A stretch of 64,000 nt of DNA from Hysterangium stoloniferum (lineage: Eukaryota > Basidiomycota > Agaricomycetes > Hysterangiales > Hysterangiaceae), in NCBI GenBank assembly GCA_015178975.1, contig WHVD01000009.1, positions 496,001-560,000 of the forward strand, given 5' to 3'. Below the pieces are notes generated by a model. That model was not told the DNA's origin. It saw only the letters and a list, made by a program, of their open reading frames with translations, and ran no database searches. Shown here piece after piece: positions 22,717 to 34,099 of the stretch (within the stretch, counting starts at the first letter, position 1; the number at the start of each line of letters is the position of its first letter). The position numbers were made by a program, and so were the translations under genes.

Positions 22717-23153
22717 CTTCTCAATGCTCCTCCTCACCGCTTCTCAATGCTCCTCCTCACCGCTTCTCAATGCTCCTCCTCACCGCTTCTCAATGCTCCT
22801 CCTCACCGCTTCTCAATGCTCCTCCTCACCGCTTCTCAATGCTCCTCCTCACCGCTTCTCAATGCTCCTCCTCACCGCTTCTCAATGCTCCTCCTCACCG
22901 CTTCTCAATGCTCCTCCTCACCGCTTCTCAATGCTCCTCCTCACCGCTTCTCAATGCTCCTCCTCACCGCTTCTCAATGCTCCTCCTCACCGCTTCTCAA
23001 TGCTCCTCCTCACCGCTTCTCAATGCTCCTCCTCACCGCTTCTCAATGCTCCTCCTCACCGCTTCTCAATGCTCCTCCTCACCGCTTCTCAATGCTCCTC
23101 CTCACCGCTTCTCAATGCTCCTCCTCACCGCTTCTCAATGCTCCTCCTCACCG
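22717..23153. repeat. 23-nt minisatellite, about 19 copies
   Basis: Near-perfect tandem array whose unit contains TCTCAATGCTCCTCCTCACC followed by GCT. Single related copies flank it (about 22510 and 23245), and the words CTCCTCCTCACCG also directly follow the left LTR at 20671. As 23 is not a multiple of three and the unit has no stops, all three frames stay open, giving the artificial long plus-strand open frames over 22590-23425. There are no spacers, so it is not a CRISPR array. Confidence 0.95.
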
Positions 23154-23884
23154 CTCTGAAGAATGGAAGATATGAGGGCAGCCGTGATCGGTACATCGAA
23201 CATAAACATAGGGAGTGCCTCCTTCCTATTGTGCGGTGTCTTAACTCTCAATGCTCCTCCTCACCGCTCTACTCCTCCTGTTACGTAGTTCCCTGCCGGA
23301 GACCTAAAGGATATGATCGGTTCATTGGCTATGGAAAAGGAGGGACAGATGAGATAGGAGTGACGGCTACCATAGAATGGCGACGAGTGACGTTATTTGA
23401 GTTGTCGATTGTAGAACAGTTGTAAAGTCTTGTGGATGAAATAGAATTATGGTAGATGTGATAAATGGGTTTTCGAATGGTTATGGTTGGGATTAGTCCT
23501 GAATAATAAGCCCTAAAGAAAATATTGTGAAGAGTATTTCGAAGATGAATACAACCTGTGCAGAAAGTGGAAGGTGGGTCTTGAGAGACTTGAAAACACA
23601 ATTGGACAGTGTTTCAAGACTTGGTTATACGGCGCGAGCTGGGGCCCATAACCTGTTAGAATTCAAGACCCATATTAGTAGGGAGTCATGGATAAGTATA
23701 TCAGACTACTTGTAACTATACAGTAGTTGCCTCATTTATATACATTTTCTTGATTATGTAGGCGCTGGGGGAGTCGGGGTGAAATGCCTGAGAACAAAGG
23801 GCGGAAGAACCTTTATGTCTCAGCTCATATTGCCCCCTGATCGGGAAAAGCAGAACGGTGTTTTCTTCACCTTCCAACATGAAC

Positions 23885-24308
23885 AACTTTCACTATATAT
23901 TAAGTACCTGTATATGCATCTACAAAATATCTATAAGTAACAGAATGAAAATAAATGATTGCACACATACCTCAGTGAGTGAACAACTTTCACTGGGGTA
24001 TGTGGTGAATATTGCATCCTTTTATTTACTCTGCAATTGTTTAGGGGAGTATTTAGGAGAGTAAAAAGGAGGGATTTAGATACTCGAAGTTTATAGCTAA
24101 TCATGTCATCAAAAGAGAGATATATAATCAAAGGAGTTGGTTCCCCTTTACGGCATCATAGTATATGTGCATATGTGTGCATACACTTGTCATTGCAGGT
24201 CCAACCTCAGTCTAGGTTTATGCAAAGACTTGCATTATTAAGACTTGCTATATATACAGAAGCTCTGGGTTCAATTCCCAGTCTGGCCATTCATTTACTA
24301 CACTTTGA
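23885..24308 (+). mobile_element. Probable Copia LTR end with primer-binding site; tRNA-like words
   Basis: The sequence ends CTTTGACA followed by GGTTATGGGCCCC, the same primer-binding-like motif as inside the Copia element at 20446-23879 and at 54118. I infer a plus-oriented Copia LTR ending at 24308; its left end is not defined. Within it, about 24262-24287 has a perfect 5-bp stem and 7-nt loop (CTGGG TTCAATT CCCAG) like a tRNA T-arm and B-box. No acceptor stem can be closed, so no tRNA gene is called. Confidence 0.4.
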
Positions 24309-24998
24309 CAGGTTATGGGCCCCACTGTGTGCTATAGGGCATAGCTCCTGTCTGTGTGTAGAGTGAACAGCTATACATATTTGTGTCTGGTATAGTGGAC
24401 AAGTTTAGATGACTGTTAGTGTTAAGATCTAAGCAGAGGGGTAAAAGGAGGTTCTATGTCAGAGGGCCAACAATAGAGATCATACTAGTCAGGAGGTCCA
24501 ACTTATGTATTGTGCCCTCATATGAATTGTTAAGGTGCTCCAGTATTTCAAACAGAACAGATAGTACAGTAATAACTGAAGACAACACTTAGCTCACTCG
24601 ACTGGGGGGCTGATATACTAAGAGTCATAATGTAAAGGGTTGTGGCTTGCTGATGACACCTTAGAGGGTATTAGGGAGGGGGTAAATGGACTAAAGACTA
24701 AATGGGGGTAATCTAAGTCGATATTAGAACTGAGGAGCAATAGCATACATGGTTGGAACTTTATACATACAAAGGTAAAATGGATGAGTGGGAGGCCAAT
24801 CAAGGAAGCAGGAAACAGTGATGGGTCAAGGAAACATGGGAAAAGGTAAGGATCAGACTAGAACTAAATACAATGCAATGAAATCATTCTAGAGGGTATG
24901 AGGTGGCAAAATATTGTTTATAAGTAGAAAGGGCAATGGGAGAATGTCAGGATGGAGATGGATGGGATAACAAAAAGGGGAAACTATATTGACACCAG
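24309..24998. other. Degenerate sequence with an inverted partner at 26780-27000
   Basis: About 24640-24870 (words ATCTAAGT.GATATT and ATAGCATACATG) matches in reverse orientation about 26780-26980. It is an unclassified old repeat, possibly part of an LTR F element. No coding region recognised. Confidence 0.35.
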
Positions 24999-25255
24999 TG
25001 TTGGGACACTGTGGTCAGGGGTAGCAAGAACAGGATGCTGGAGGGTGGGGAGAGTAGAATGAGGTTGCAGGGGGCTGAATGACTGGGATCCTAACACACC
25101 CCAACAGTTTGTGTGAGGGTGCAACACATAAGTTGAAGCCAAGCTCCACTTGCCCTGTGGAACCAGACTTCCTGGTTAAGTATGTTTTAATCCTATAGAC
25201 CCCAGAGCCCATCCTCTTCATCTCTAGGAACCCCACCTTTGGTTTAGACTTTAAC
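24999..25255 (+). mobile_element. LTR family F
   Basis: TGTTGGGAC to CTTTAACA. Its central 150 bp recurs at 27088-27238. It carries the shared LTR block in diverged form (core 25127-25147, ACATAAGTTGAAGCCAAG). Strongly CpG-poor, so old. Confidence 0.5.
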
Positions 25256-25530
25256 AGTGAGGGAAGGCAGTCAGAAAATCTGTACCATCTCTATTCATTG
25301 TATTACTAATTAAATTTTCTTTATTCCATATCCTACTCATTGTTGTAATCTTCTGTGATCTCTTCAACATATATATATATATATTTGTGAGCCTTTGTGT
25401 CCTACTTTAGCCTCACACTTCATCTGCAGGGCAAATTGTTACTTTGTCAAATGAGGCAACCTGCACTTGACATTGTAGAAGAACTTCAATTACTGTTCAA
25501 TAACTGTTGGGAAAATTCAATTCATGTCAG
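25256..25530 (+). mobile_element. LTR family E fragment lacking the D insertion
   Basis: Matches 43205-43332 joined to 44057-44195 of the LTR E copy in the old Gypsy. Here ATTTGTGAGCCT runs without interruption, showing the state before the LTR D insertion found at 43333. The left end is missing. From 25531 to 25709 nothing further is recognised. Confidence 0.5.
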
Positions 25531-25709
25531 TCCCCTTATATTAGGATCTTATCATTTTGGACCCCTACAACTTGATTTTACCCTTGTAGCCTCCTGGAAC
25601 CCTGCTATCAGTATCCCCAACCATGGTGTCACCACCTGTGGTGTCCTGACACATGTTCCTCTGTAGGTTACCCTTTTGGTCATCCTGTTCCATCTCCATC
25701 CTGATGCTC

Positions 25710-26720
25710 TGTTAAGTTCCAGATCTTGGGCAGATTTTCCAGTGGATATTCCGGACACTTCCTGGAAATATGTCCATGGAGTTTCAGAGAATTAGTCCAG
25801 GAGTTTCTGGGGATTAGTTCAGGAGTATCAGAATATTACCAGAGTACAGATGGACTTGGCTTCAGCTTATGTGCTGCACCCTCATGCACTCACTCAGATG
25901 TCCATATTTCAGAGGATGGATATATGCTGGAGAGTTTACGGATACTTGGAAGTTCTGGGAGTTCTGGATATCTGGAGTCCAGAGAGTTCCAAAGATTGAG
26001 TGTACAGAAAGACAGAAGAGATACAAACTAATTTGAGATTAAAGCTAAAGAGGACATACATGACTATGGAAGACTATATAGATGTTCCAATAATTGTACT
26101 ACAAATCTAGAAGTATAATAAGACCTATTTGGAAATGTTTCCAAACTAATCATACAATAACAAGTCAGATAAATGGGGAAACAAGGATGGGGACAGATCA
26201 GGGAATAAGTACAAGAACAATAAACAAGTGAATGAATAGCTGTTAACCTGTCAGTTACCAAATATGGAACAAGGATGAGGTTTGAAAATCCAGGAACTAG
26301 AAATGTTCCATGGACAGAAGTTGGGTCAGAAATTTATGGAGAATTGAAGTATCCAGGAATGGGTTGTAACAGAAGGTTGGGCCACAGATCAAAGTATCTA
26401 GAACAAACACTGTGAGTCTGACTGAAAGTCCAGACCAGAAAATGACTAGGAACATGTGGAGAACTCAACTGTCAAAGGGCAGAGTCTGATGAGTTCCAAG
26501 TCATAACAGGAGGTGTCTAGTTGAGGGCAGAATACCAGAAGGGGATTTGGATTGAAGGGTACTTGAGGGATGAAGGTTGGGTTCCAGTGGATTCCAGATC
26601 TTGATGCTGGTTTGGAAGATGATCTGGAACTTGATATGATTTCCAGGAAATACTCCATGGAGTCTCCAGGAATGGAACTTCACATGCTCTCCCATCACCT
26701 GTTCCACATGTATGTTTTAT
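25710..26720 (-). mobile_element. LTR family C2 plus end of a Gypsy body (reverse)
   Basis: Second copy of the arrangement at 2785-3775: LTR 25710-26508 (TGTTAAG to CATAACA), purine tract AGGAGG, then about 200 bp of the 3' end of a Gypsy body in reverse orientation. The shared block core is at 25852-25871. Broken and old. Confidence 0.6.
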
Positions 26721-27037
26721 TTTCCACCTCACAATCTTTAGAATATTTGTGTTTTCATCACATTTAGTTTTAGTTTGATCCTTGTTCCATTTTCTGCTTC
26801 CCTTGACCTGTCATGACTTCTCACTTCCTTCACTGGCCTTCCAATCATCCATTATACATTTGTATAAAACCCTATCATGTATGCTATAGTTCTTCAGTTT
26901 GAATATCAACTTAGATTGCCCCCTTTGTGTTTAAGCCCCTTTGCTTGCCCTAATACTCTTGAAGATGTCATCAGCCAGCTGTGACTCTTACCTCCATGAC
27001 CCTTAGCATTTCAGCCTTCCAGTTGATTCCACTAAGT
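26721..27037. other. Unclassified repeat, inverted partner of 24640-24870
   Basis: See the partner entry. No gene or RNA supported. Confidence 0.3.
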
Positions 27038-27238
27038 ATTGTCTTCAGTCTAAAGTTGTGCTACTTGCTCTTCCCAAAATACTGGAGCACCCTAACAGTT
27101 TGTGTGAGGGTGCAACACATAAGTTGAAGCCAAGCTCCACTTGTTTTATAGACCTGGACCTCCCAGTTAAGTATGAAATACCTGTTGGCCCTCCAACATC
27201 ACTTCCCCCTTTGTCTTTAGACCTTTTAGGCCTTAACA
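27038..27238 (+). mobile_element. LTR family F, second copy (left end uncertain)
   Basis: Shares GTTTGTGTGAGGGTGCAACA and the following block with 25106-25255 and ends GGCCTTAACA at 27238. The shared block core is at 27119-27139. It abuts a transposase relic that stops abruptly at this edge. Confidence 0.45.
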
Positions 27239-27720
27239 CCTTACATCATCCATGTTAAAGATGTCCTTCAGACAGCATTTCTGCTTCACAATCAGCTTAT
27301 GAATTTGCAACCATGCTTTTCCCACATTGGCTGGATTAGAAGATGCTGCTTCTCAATAGCATTTGAATTTCCTCAGTCCACAATGTTTCTTGAATGCTGT
27401 CAGCCATCCCCCACTCAAATTCAACCCCTCATCTTCTGGGGCTCTGACTAAGTTGGCAATGTTTGTCCACTTTTCTGATTGCAGCTTTTGTCTGCATTCT
27501 TCAGACCCTGTTGCTCTATGTTAGCTTCATCTTCACCAAAAAGCACCCTGTTACTTTTTCTCTTGTTTCCTAGCAGTGCTGTTTTTTTTAACCCACCACC
27601 AAATTCCTTCAGCTTGTCAACCAAAGACCTTGATTGCAAATCAAGCCTTGCAACCACATTCGTAGTCTGAAGCCTTTTCTAGCAGCTCAATGACGGCTTC
27701 TTCATCAACTGGGTTGGCAG
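27239..27720 (-). pseudogene. pogo/Fot1-type DNA transposase relic
   Basis: On the minus strand about 27250-27420 encodes a CENP-B-like helix-turn-helix signature (SGGWLTAFKKHCGLRKFK, then EAAS) and, 30 residues on, DIFNMD, the first catalytic aspartate region of pogo-superfamily DDE transposases. Upstream to about 27720 the same strand holds the preceding Lys-rich part, interrupted by stops and frame changes. The protein breaks off at 27239 where LTR F begins; the rest of the catalytic domain is missing. A dead fragment of a plain DNA transposon. Confidence 0.6.
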
Positions 27721-30099
27721 CATTATCAACCATTCCTCTTCAGTTGAAATCTTCTCCTTCTTATGAAAATGTATTAAGAGGTCATCTTCTTAGATTTAAG
27801 TATATTAGAGGATTTTGTGACATTAAGAACTGGTCTACCATTGCTGGGGCAGCCAATGTCTGCAGTAGAGCAAATATTCTATATTATTCTAGCATGTTCT
27901 TAACTTAGTTTATATATTCTAGGCACGAAAGTATATATCATATTAACCCAGTACTAGATATAGTGACGACAATTAGCTATGGGCCACGGGAATTTGGAGA
28001 GTTATGGGATTTTCTTAGTAGCTGGCTTGGTGGACGCCGAAAGCCTATGGATTATTACAGGTTATGGGTTATTAGAGGTATTGTTTATGACAGAGCCGAC
28101 TGTACCTGTACCAGTTCGACGTGGAGTGGATGACGAGGTTACTTAAATGCTCGCTCTGTCTGTAATCCCGCTGGCTTATCAACACAGACCCATTTCCACC
28201 AGACATCCAATTCCATTGTCTACCACATCAACTTCATTGTCTATCTGATCTCTTTTGTTCTCTGGGCCACAATCCGGAATTCTTTTGTTCTTTCAGATCC
28301 CGAATCGTCACCCTTGTTACGTAGATTCCTTTGGTATTATGTCTCGTGTCGCCACATTATTGTTCCACGAGGCTATATTACCACTCTCTCCAAAAGTTGA
28401 AATATAGTTAAATTAACGACTATCTCAGATGCACAACGTCCCCCCCCAACTTGTATGCCTCCAAAACACGTACAAAATCTGTAATTAGATATGCATTGTA
28501 GAGAATTAAAAATATAAACTGGATTTTTCGCAACGCTTTCTACACCTTGTACTCGAAAGAATATAATCTCGGGATATATACTTGTCACAAACCCCACTTC
28601 CCACCTCACCGAAAACCCAGACTGCTTCCCTCCCACCAAAATCCCTCATACCCATGTAGCTCACTCGGCACTTCGTAATTCCGTAGCATAGTTTAGTGGG
28701 GACACCATGCCCCTGGCCGCAGTTAGTCCTCGTTACTTGAAGCGGGATACAAATATATCAAAAAAAAAAAAAAAAAAAACTTGTCACAAACTGTCCTCCT
28801 ACACCCATAGGTTCCATATATAAAATTAAAGGCTAATATTTACTCTCGTTACTAATATGTCAATTGACTACAGTCACTGATACTGATACTGGATCCCGTT
28901 TAGCCCGACAGAGGTCCTAGGCTTCATTTTTCTTACAGATCCAAGAAAGAATGATTAAAGGTTTTACATTATATTGCTTAAAGTACTCACACCCTTATCG
29001 ACTGCACCAGACAGGACATGTTTATTGTTCAGCCACTAGAAATGAGGAAAGATAGGTTTTGTTATGTAGAATAAAAATACACAGTGAATAAGCATCTACT
29101 TAAGTATTGACAGTGGTTATGAAGAACCAGATGGTTAAGCTATTATCGTGAAGGAGGCAGCAGTTGAACTATTGTAAAATATTGGTGTTTGTCAAGGATC
29201 CCAATTATGCTCTTTGATCTCGATGGTTAGGCCACTCCTATGCCACAGGCATTGTTTTTCAATGTCGCAGAAAAATGGTTGTACACATATAATAGAAGTT
29301 ACATTCTTGTAAGATCTGGAAATGAACTTCGTAAACGTATAAAGTCCTGCTAGGTGGTATGCCTCGAAGACTACCAGGTGACTTATACAGAATGCAAAAG
29401 ACAAAAAAGAAAAGAGAAAAAAGAAAAGAAAAGAAAATGGAGGACTTGGATTGGTCACTTGTGTCTAATTTTCTTCGCCATGGATAATTCATAGTAGTCA
29501 ATGTAGTCAATGCTGCCAGTACTGGTTAGCCTGAGTGGATCGGGATCACCCTCTCCTGGAGTGGCGATCTACTAGATTATATTGTGGAGCCGTAAAAAAT
29601 GCACATGGAAATTGGCATTCAGTGAGCAACGTGTTGAGGGATATATGAGTTTCAAGAAAGCGGATCTAAACATGGCACATACGTCTTTAAAAATTTGGGA
29701 AATCTAACCTGTGGAATGGAGCTGTTTGGAGTCCCGAACGGATACCTAAAGTAAGCCCGAAGACACGACACTTATCCATCATCAGGGGTTTGGAGAAAAT
29801 CTAGATTCTACGGTCAGTTGATCGGCTATATGAACTACCTACATTACCTAGACAACATAGTTAACTACTTGAGGTAGCAATCACTACTAGAAGGGCTGGC
29901 GGTTTCAAATCCCGTTTCTTAAAGGCGTAGGCGTGCCGTACACACTACTTGCTAACTCAGATCGCTTTCGCAAGTCTACTGCCACACAATGTGAACGATA
30001 AAGCAGACATCAGGATTCTTTCTTTCCTTTTAACTTCAATACATCAAGTTACTACTCCTTATCGCACATCTAACCTCTCTCAATCATCTACTCAATCAT
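27721..30099. other. Intergenic, repeats only
   Basis: No supported gene. Contains a run of about 20 A at 28760-28780, an A/G-rich tract at 29398-29440 and a B-box-like word (GGTTTCAAATCCC, about 29909) without a foldable tRNA. The last part is the 3' region of the cyclophilin gene. Short frames (28373-28639, 29192-29510 minus) show no domain. Confidence 0.45.
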
Positions 30100-30953
30100 C
30101 TACAAAGTACCGCAGTCCTTGATCGTAATGGCGGACTTTGGCTTCCCTGATGCAGTTCCGAGCGCCTCAATCTCCTTGACGACCTGAAGAAAAATCTTAA
30201 TATACTTTCTAAAAAATACTATTTAAATTGAACGTACCTCTGAGCCTTCAATGACTTCACCGAACACGCAGTGCTTGCCGTCGAGCCACTAAAAAGGCAA
30301 AGGTAAGCGGAGGTTTCATTCACACGTGAGTCACGTACGCTTGTCACAACAGTGGTGATAAAGAACTAAGGATAAGGTTAATGTTATTCTAGCAGATGCA
30401 GGGGCTGGTCAGCTCACTTGGGAGCCATTAGTGTTGGGGCCGGCATTGGCCATGGAAAGAAGGAAGGGCTTGTCATGCTTGAGCTTGAAGTTCTCGTCTT
30501 GAAGAGTGTTTCAGATCAAAGCCAGCGGCAACAACAACCCGAATACTAACCCGCGAACTTCTCGCCATAGATCGACTTGCCACCGGTTCCATTGTGTTTG
30601 GTGAAATCGCCACCTGCAATGTCATTTTAGTAACAGCCGAAATTAATTGTAATGTAATCCATACCCTGGAGCATGAACTAAAAGGGGTAAATCAGGACAC
30701 GGCATACAAAACGGCAGAAGGTATGCTTACGCTCGGAATAACACGGTGGAAACCACTATCCTTGTAGCCATAGCCGTTTTGACCGGTGGCTAGCTCACGG
30801 AAATTCCGGGCAGTCTTGGGTACAACTTCGTCGTAGAGTTTGAAGACAATACGTCCCCTGATGAAACGTTAAAAAGAGATATTGCACGCAGTAAGAGGTG
30901 ACTTACTTCTTGTTGCTATACTCAACGTCAAAGAACACGTTGGAGTTAGACAT
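30100..30953 (-). CDS. CPR1: Cyclophilin A-type peptidyl-prolyl isomerase
   Basis: Eight exons (minus): 30953-30907, 30857-30731, 30677-30665, 30613-30551, 30497-30418, 30365-30339, 30288-30238, 30183-30100. All have GT-AG introns and consistent phases; 163 residues, the usual cytosolic size. It catalyses cis-trans isomerisation of Xaa-Pro bonds and would bind cyclosporin A. Active-site residues are all present: Phe52-His53-Arg54 in FHRVIP, Phe59, Met60 and Gln62 in SFMLQGGDF, the [12 protein letters not shown] stretch, Trp120 in [13 protein letters not shown] and His125. No signal or targeting extension. Exon 3 is only 13 nt and encodes the FMLQ active-site strand. Confidence 0.97.
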
Positions 30954-31309
30954 AATGAAATAAGAAAACTAAAACTATAAGTGGGTTGTGGGGTTCTGGT
31001 TCGGAGACAACTATGAAAGCCCCCAACGCGCTGTTTATGAAGCTTGCTGGGCGGAGTTTGGATTGTGATCCCATCGATCATTGTCACAGCATTGCGCAAA
31101 AATTACCTAATTTGCTGGGAGAAATTATTTAATTTTATCAAATGCTGTCATTGAAAGCCCCAACAGAGCCATAACTACCGCCAATCCAACTGACCCTTAA
31201 CTATGACCAAGTTACGCAGCGCTGAATAAGGCTAAACGGTATGAGACATAAAACCCAGAGAAGGAATGGGGGTGTGACGACATCAAGGGTGTATAATGTG
31301 AATTAACTA
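30954..31309. other. Upstream region of the cyclophilin gene
   Basis: 356 bp between the cyclophilin start and the stop of the next minus-strand gene; presumably holds the cyclophilin promoter. No clear motif by eye. Confidence 0.4.
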
Positions 31310-32091
31310 TTATCGATTTGTCCTCTCTCGCAAGGCTTTCTCCAATTGAGCGAACGCCGACAGGCTTACATCAAGTTCTACGCTCGGATCTTGGCCATCA
31401 TCTGGGCGGTTATTTCCAGCCTAATTTTTTAGTATTATAGTGAGTCCTTGGTGCCTGTGGGAAGTTTTATTGTCAGCCGCTTACCCTAATTTCTTCCGGC
31501 CATTCTGAGACTGGAACATTCTGTCTTTGGAGTGTGGCGCGCATGGATGCTAATTCCTCGCGATAGGTCTCCAGAGAACCCAGGTACAGGTCATATACAC
31601 AGATGGCACAGCCTAACAAGGACTTATCAGCGACTTGATCCTTGACGCCTATGAAAACTGTTTTGGCAAACCTGACATGCAGCATTCTAATGAATTAAAG
31701 TCAATCTCGTGGTTCTTATCATTGTGAAAAAAATACCATCAGATTCTGGCGGTTTTGGCTTCTGTGGAATGGCGATGCCTCTAAACGCTCGTACAGCCTT
31801 CAAAGTTGAGGCGGAGTCCCCTTCTCGTTGCAAATGACCCCCATTTTTCATCGATGAGGGATCTACTGCATGATGCTCAGGCTCCCTCTCACCAGCTCTG
31901 GTGAAAGCTTGCTTCTGTCTTATCGATTTCGACAAACGAAGATCACGTATTGTCAAATTCTGCCCACCGCGCTTTCTGGAATTCTGCCGGTGATACTGGG
32001 CATTAGAAGTGATCGATGATTGAGGGTTGGAAGTATGTATACTTCGAAGTAGTAATGGACATGATTTCTTGCGAATTAGGATGTTGAACAT
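31310..32091 (-). CDS. Oxidoreductase-like domain protein (OXLD1 type), mitochondrial
   Basis: Four exons (minus): 32091-31737, 31686-31672, 31612-31485, 31420-31310; phases agree and give 202 residues. The N-terminus (MFNILIRKKSCPLLLRSIHTS) looks like a mitochondrial presequence. A Lys/Arg/Ser-rich linker leads to the oxidoreductase-like domain: KPPESD-ECCMSG-CAICVYDLYLG with Cys120, Cys121, Cys125 and Cys128, then a helical segment (ETYREELASM). It ends with an acidic-then-helical tail (SAFAQLEKALRERTNR). Despite the family name, no enzymatic activity is established; the four cysteines suggest metal or redox binding. Exon 2 is a 15-nt micro-exon that encodes most of the cysteine motif. Confidence 0.88.
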
Positions 32092-34099
32092 CCAGTGGAT
32101 GGTGCCGTAACATTACGTGATCTCAGCTAAATATAGCTGCATAGCTTGAGTACTAGCCTATGTATCGACTGGAAACCCTAATATCGCCTACTGTATAGAA
32201 ATGTGCAGTACGTAGTAATTACCATCGATATCACCCCTCCCGAGCAAAGACAAACGAAATGGCTGAGACCAGTGTCGTCAGGCTATGACGTCGCTTGACT
32301 CCGAGTCTAGGTCAAACATGATTATTGACCTTGATGAGAAAAAGTCACACGACCCACACAGATTGATTGTGTTTTCGCATGAAAATACTGCAATTTTTAT
32401 TCCTTCTGCACTAGCTGCTAAGATATTTATTCTTTTGTTAATTGTGACAAACAGCGATATGACATAATGTTGGTCAGTGAACATGGCCCGAAATAATAAT
32501 ATATATAATTTACACATTATTGACTAAAGACATCTTCAACGCGGGTACTTCCGGATGCGCGAAAGCCCCAACAAAAGCTAAACCAATGAAACTTGCGCCT
32601 ATGTCCGACTCACTTTTGGATAACATGTTTAGGTTTGACCTAAGTCTGACTTCGTGACCCCCTGACAACATGGGGTGAGACAACTCTAGAATGAATGTAT
32701 AATAATAATAAGATTTGATGATTTTTTGATGAGGGTGGCTTTTAAAGAGCGCTCTAATCACTGTGCCTGCTTGTCGACGTCGTGTTATTAGGCAGTGACA
32801 TTGCAGTGACAGCAGTGTTATAAAATTTGTAGAGCTCGTCAAAGAGCGGCGAGCTGGGACGTCGGCTCTGGTGAACTACCGCCCCCGTGAGAAACATCCC
32901 TATCTCGGGACCCCCATACTACTGATCGTGGTACATCCTTATCAGAACTCAGCACCAAACCAGTGCAAACGCCTAAATAGTTGAAGAGTCAAGGATGAAG
33001 ATGGCTCCCCCTGGTCCATAGTTATAGTTTACAGCTCACGTCATCCTTATCCCTGTCTTGAATAGCAGCAAATAGCCTGATGAACAGCATTGTTGTTATT
33101 TTGTTTTTAAGAACCATGCATTCTTCGATGCTGCTTTATGTCGCCTCATCAGACATAATCACTCATGAGCTGCCAGCCAAATCGTTTGCACTCCGTAAAG
33201 GATAGAACCATTGCACGTCTGTGATACCTTCAAGATCTAGTATATTATCTTGATATTATTCAGCTATCTTAGATGACATGAATAAATCACCGGAAAAACC
33301 CTCTCTCTCCAACAGATTTTAGGATCTGTAGTAGAGCCTTTGTAAGGTACTTTGTACTGTAAGCACAAAGTATCTTAATGGGGAAAGATATGTACAAAAC
33401 TGACTCTATTTTGAGAACTTGAGAGACTTTATATACATTTAAAAACTATGAGTAGTGTTATTTATAAAAATGGTATGATCTAGGCGAGTGGTATGATCTA
33501 CAGGAATGTATGATTAATAAACACGTGACGTCACGGGTATTGATGACAAGATTGCAGTGTAGGGAGTCTCACTCCCTTACACCTTATCTTATATAAACTC
33601 CAATAAACTCCATTGGATCCTTATGAGATTTAAAATTGGTTAAGGATCCAAAAGGTAGGTGGAGGGTGATCAGGTGTACATACATAGGATCTTTTAAGCA
33701 TCAACATCAGGAAAGTTTTTTCTGTCCTTATATACCTTGAATGCACTTGAAAAATGTTTAAGTAGATTTAAGGGAAATTTTGGTAAGGTTGACCTGGCTT
33801 GTGGCAAGGACTTTGGATCTTAAAACTACCTTGAAAAGCCCTGGAATGCCACTTACCCCAAGGAAATAGATGTGGATGTAAGGAGTGTAAGGAAATACCT
33901 TACAGCTGAGGGGAGTATAAGGAAGATACCTTATTGCCAAGGATAAAATAAGGGAGGTACCTTACCCCCAAGGGAGCATAAGGAAGATGCCTTCCAGTCA
34001 AAAGGTGAATAACAGTGCTTGTATATTAGTGATGTTTAATAATTTATTTTTCATTCACATAACACTACAACCATGCCCAATATAAATATGACTTCAGAG
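32092..34099. other. Intergenic, no gene; short local repeats
   Basis: Short frames at 32278-32842 have no recognisable domain. About 33860-34000 contains three or four imperfect repeats of GGAG.ATAAGGAAGATACCTTA-like words. About 33560-33640 (TATATAAACTCC...) could be the end of an old LTR, but no partner is seen in this window. Confidence 0.4.

Larger units (their letters stand above)
20446..23879 (-). mobile_element. Complete-length but decayed Copia LTR element
   Basis: Two 226-bp LTRs (20446-20671 and 23654-23879) differ at only a handful of sites and begin and end TGTTAGAATTC/CCTTCCAACA. The element is flanked by a perfect 5-bp duplication TGAAC (20441-20445, 23880-23884). Orientation is minus: a primer-binding-like GGTTATGGGCCC lies just inside the right LTR (reverse strand, about 23642-23653), and near the left LTR the minus strand retains the end of a Copia RNase H region (DIFTKAL signature, about 20740-20790). 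The body is far too short for a full pol and is filled with simple repeats, so this is a broken, probably non-autonomous copy. The near-identity of the LTRs suggests the insertion itself is fairly recent. Confidence 0.85.

Noticed and set aside
22717-23153. Resemblance to a CRISPR array
   Set aside because: Units are directly adjacent with no unique spacers, there are no cas genes, and the genome is eukaryotic.
22590-23425. Overlapping open frames of 157-241 codons
   Set aside because: They are produced by a stop-free 23-nt tandem repeat open in all three frames; the protein is purely periodic.
24180-24295. Possible tRNA gene with a perfect T-arm
   Set aside because: The T-arm is convincing but the acceptor stem does not close, and it lies within a probable LTR.
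29895-29925. tRNA-like word GGTTTCAAATCCC
   Set aside because: No matching acceptor, D-arm or anticodon arm can be folded around it.
32278-32842. Small minus-strand frames upstream of the OXLD1-type gene
   Set aside because: AT-rich, no family resemblance, no consistent exon structure.
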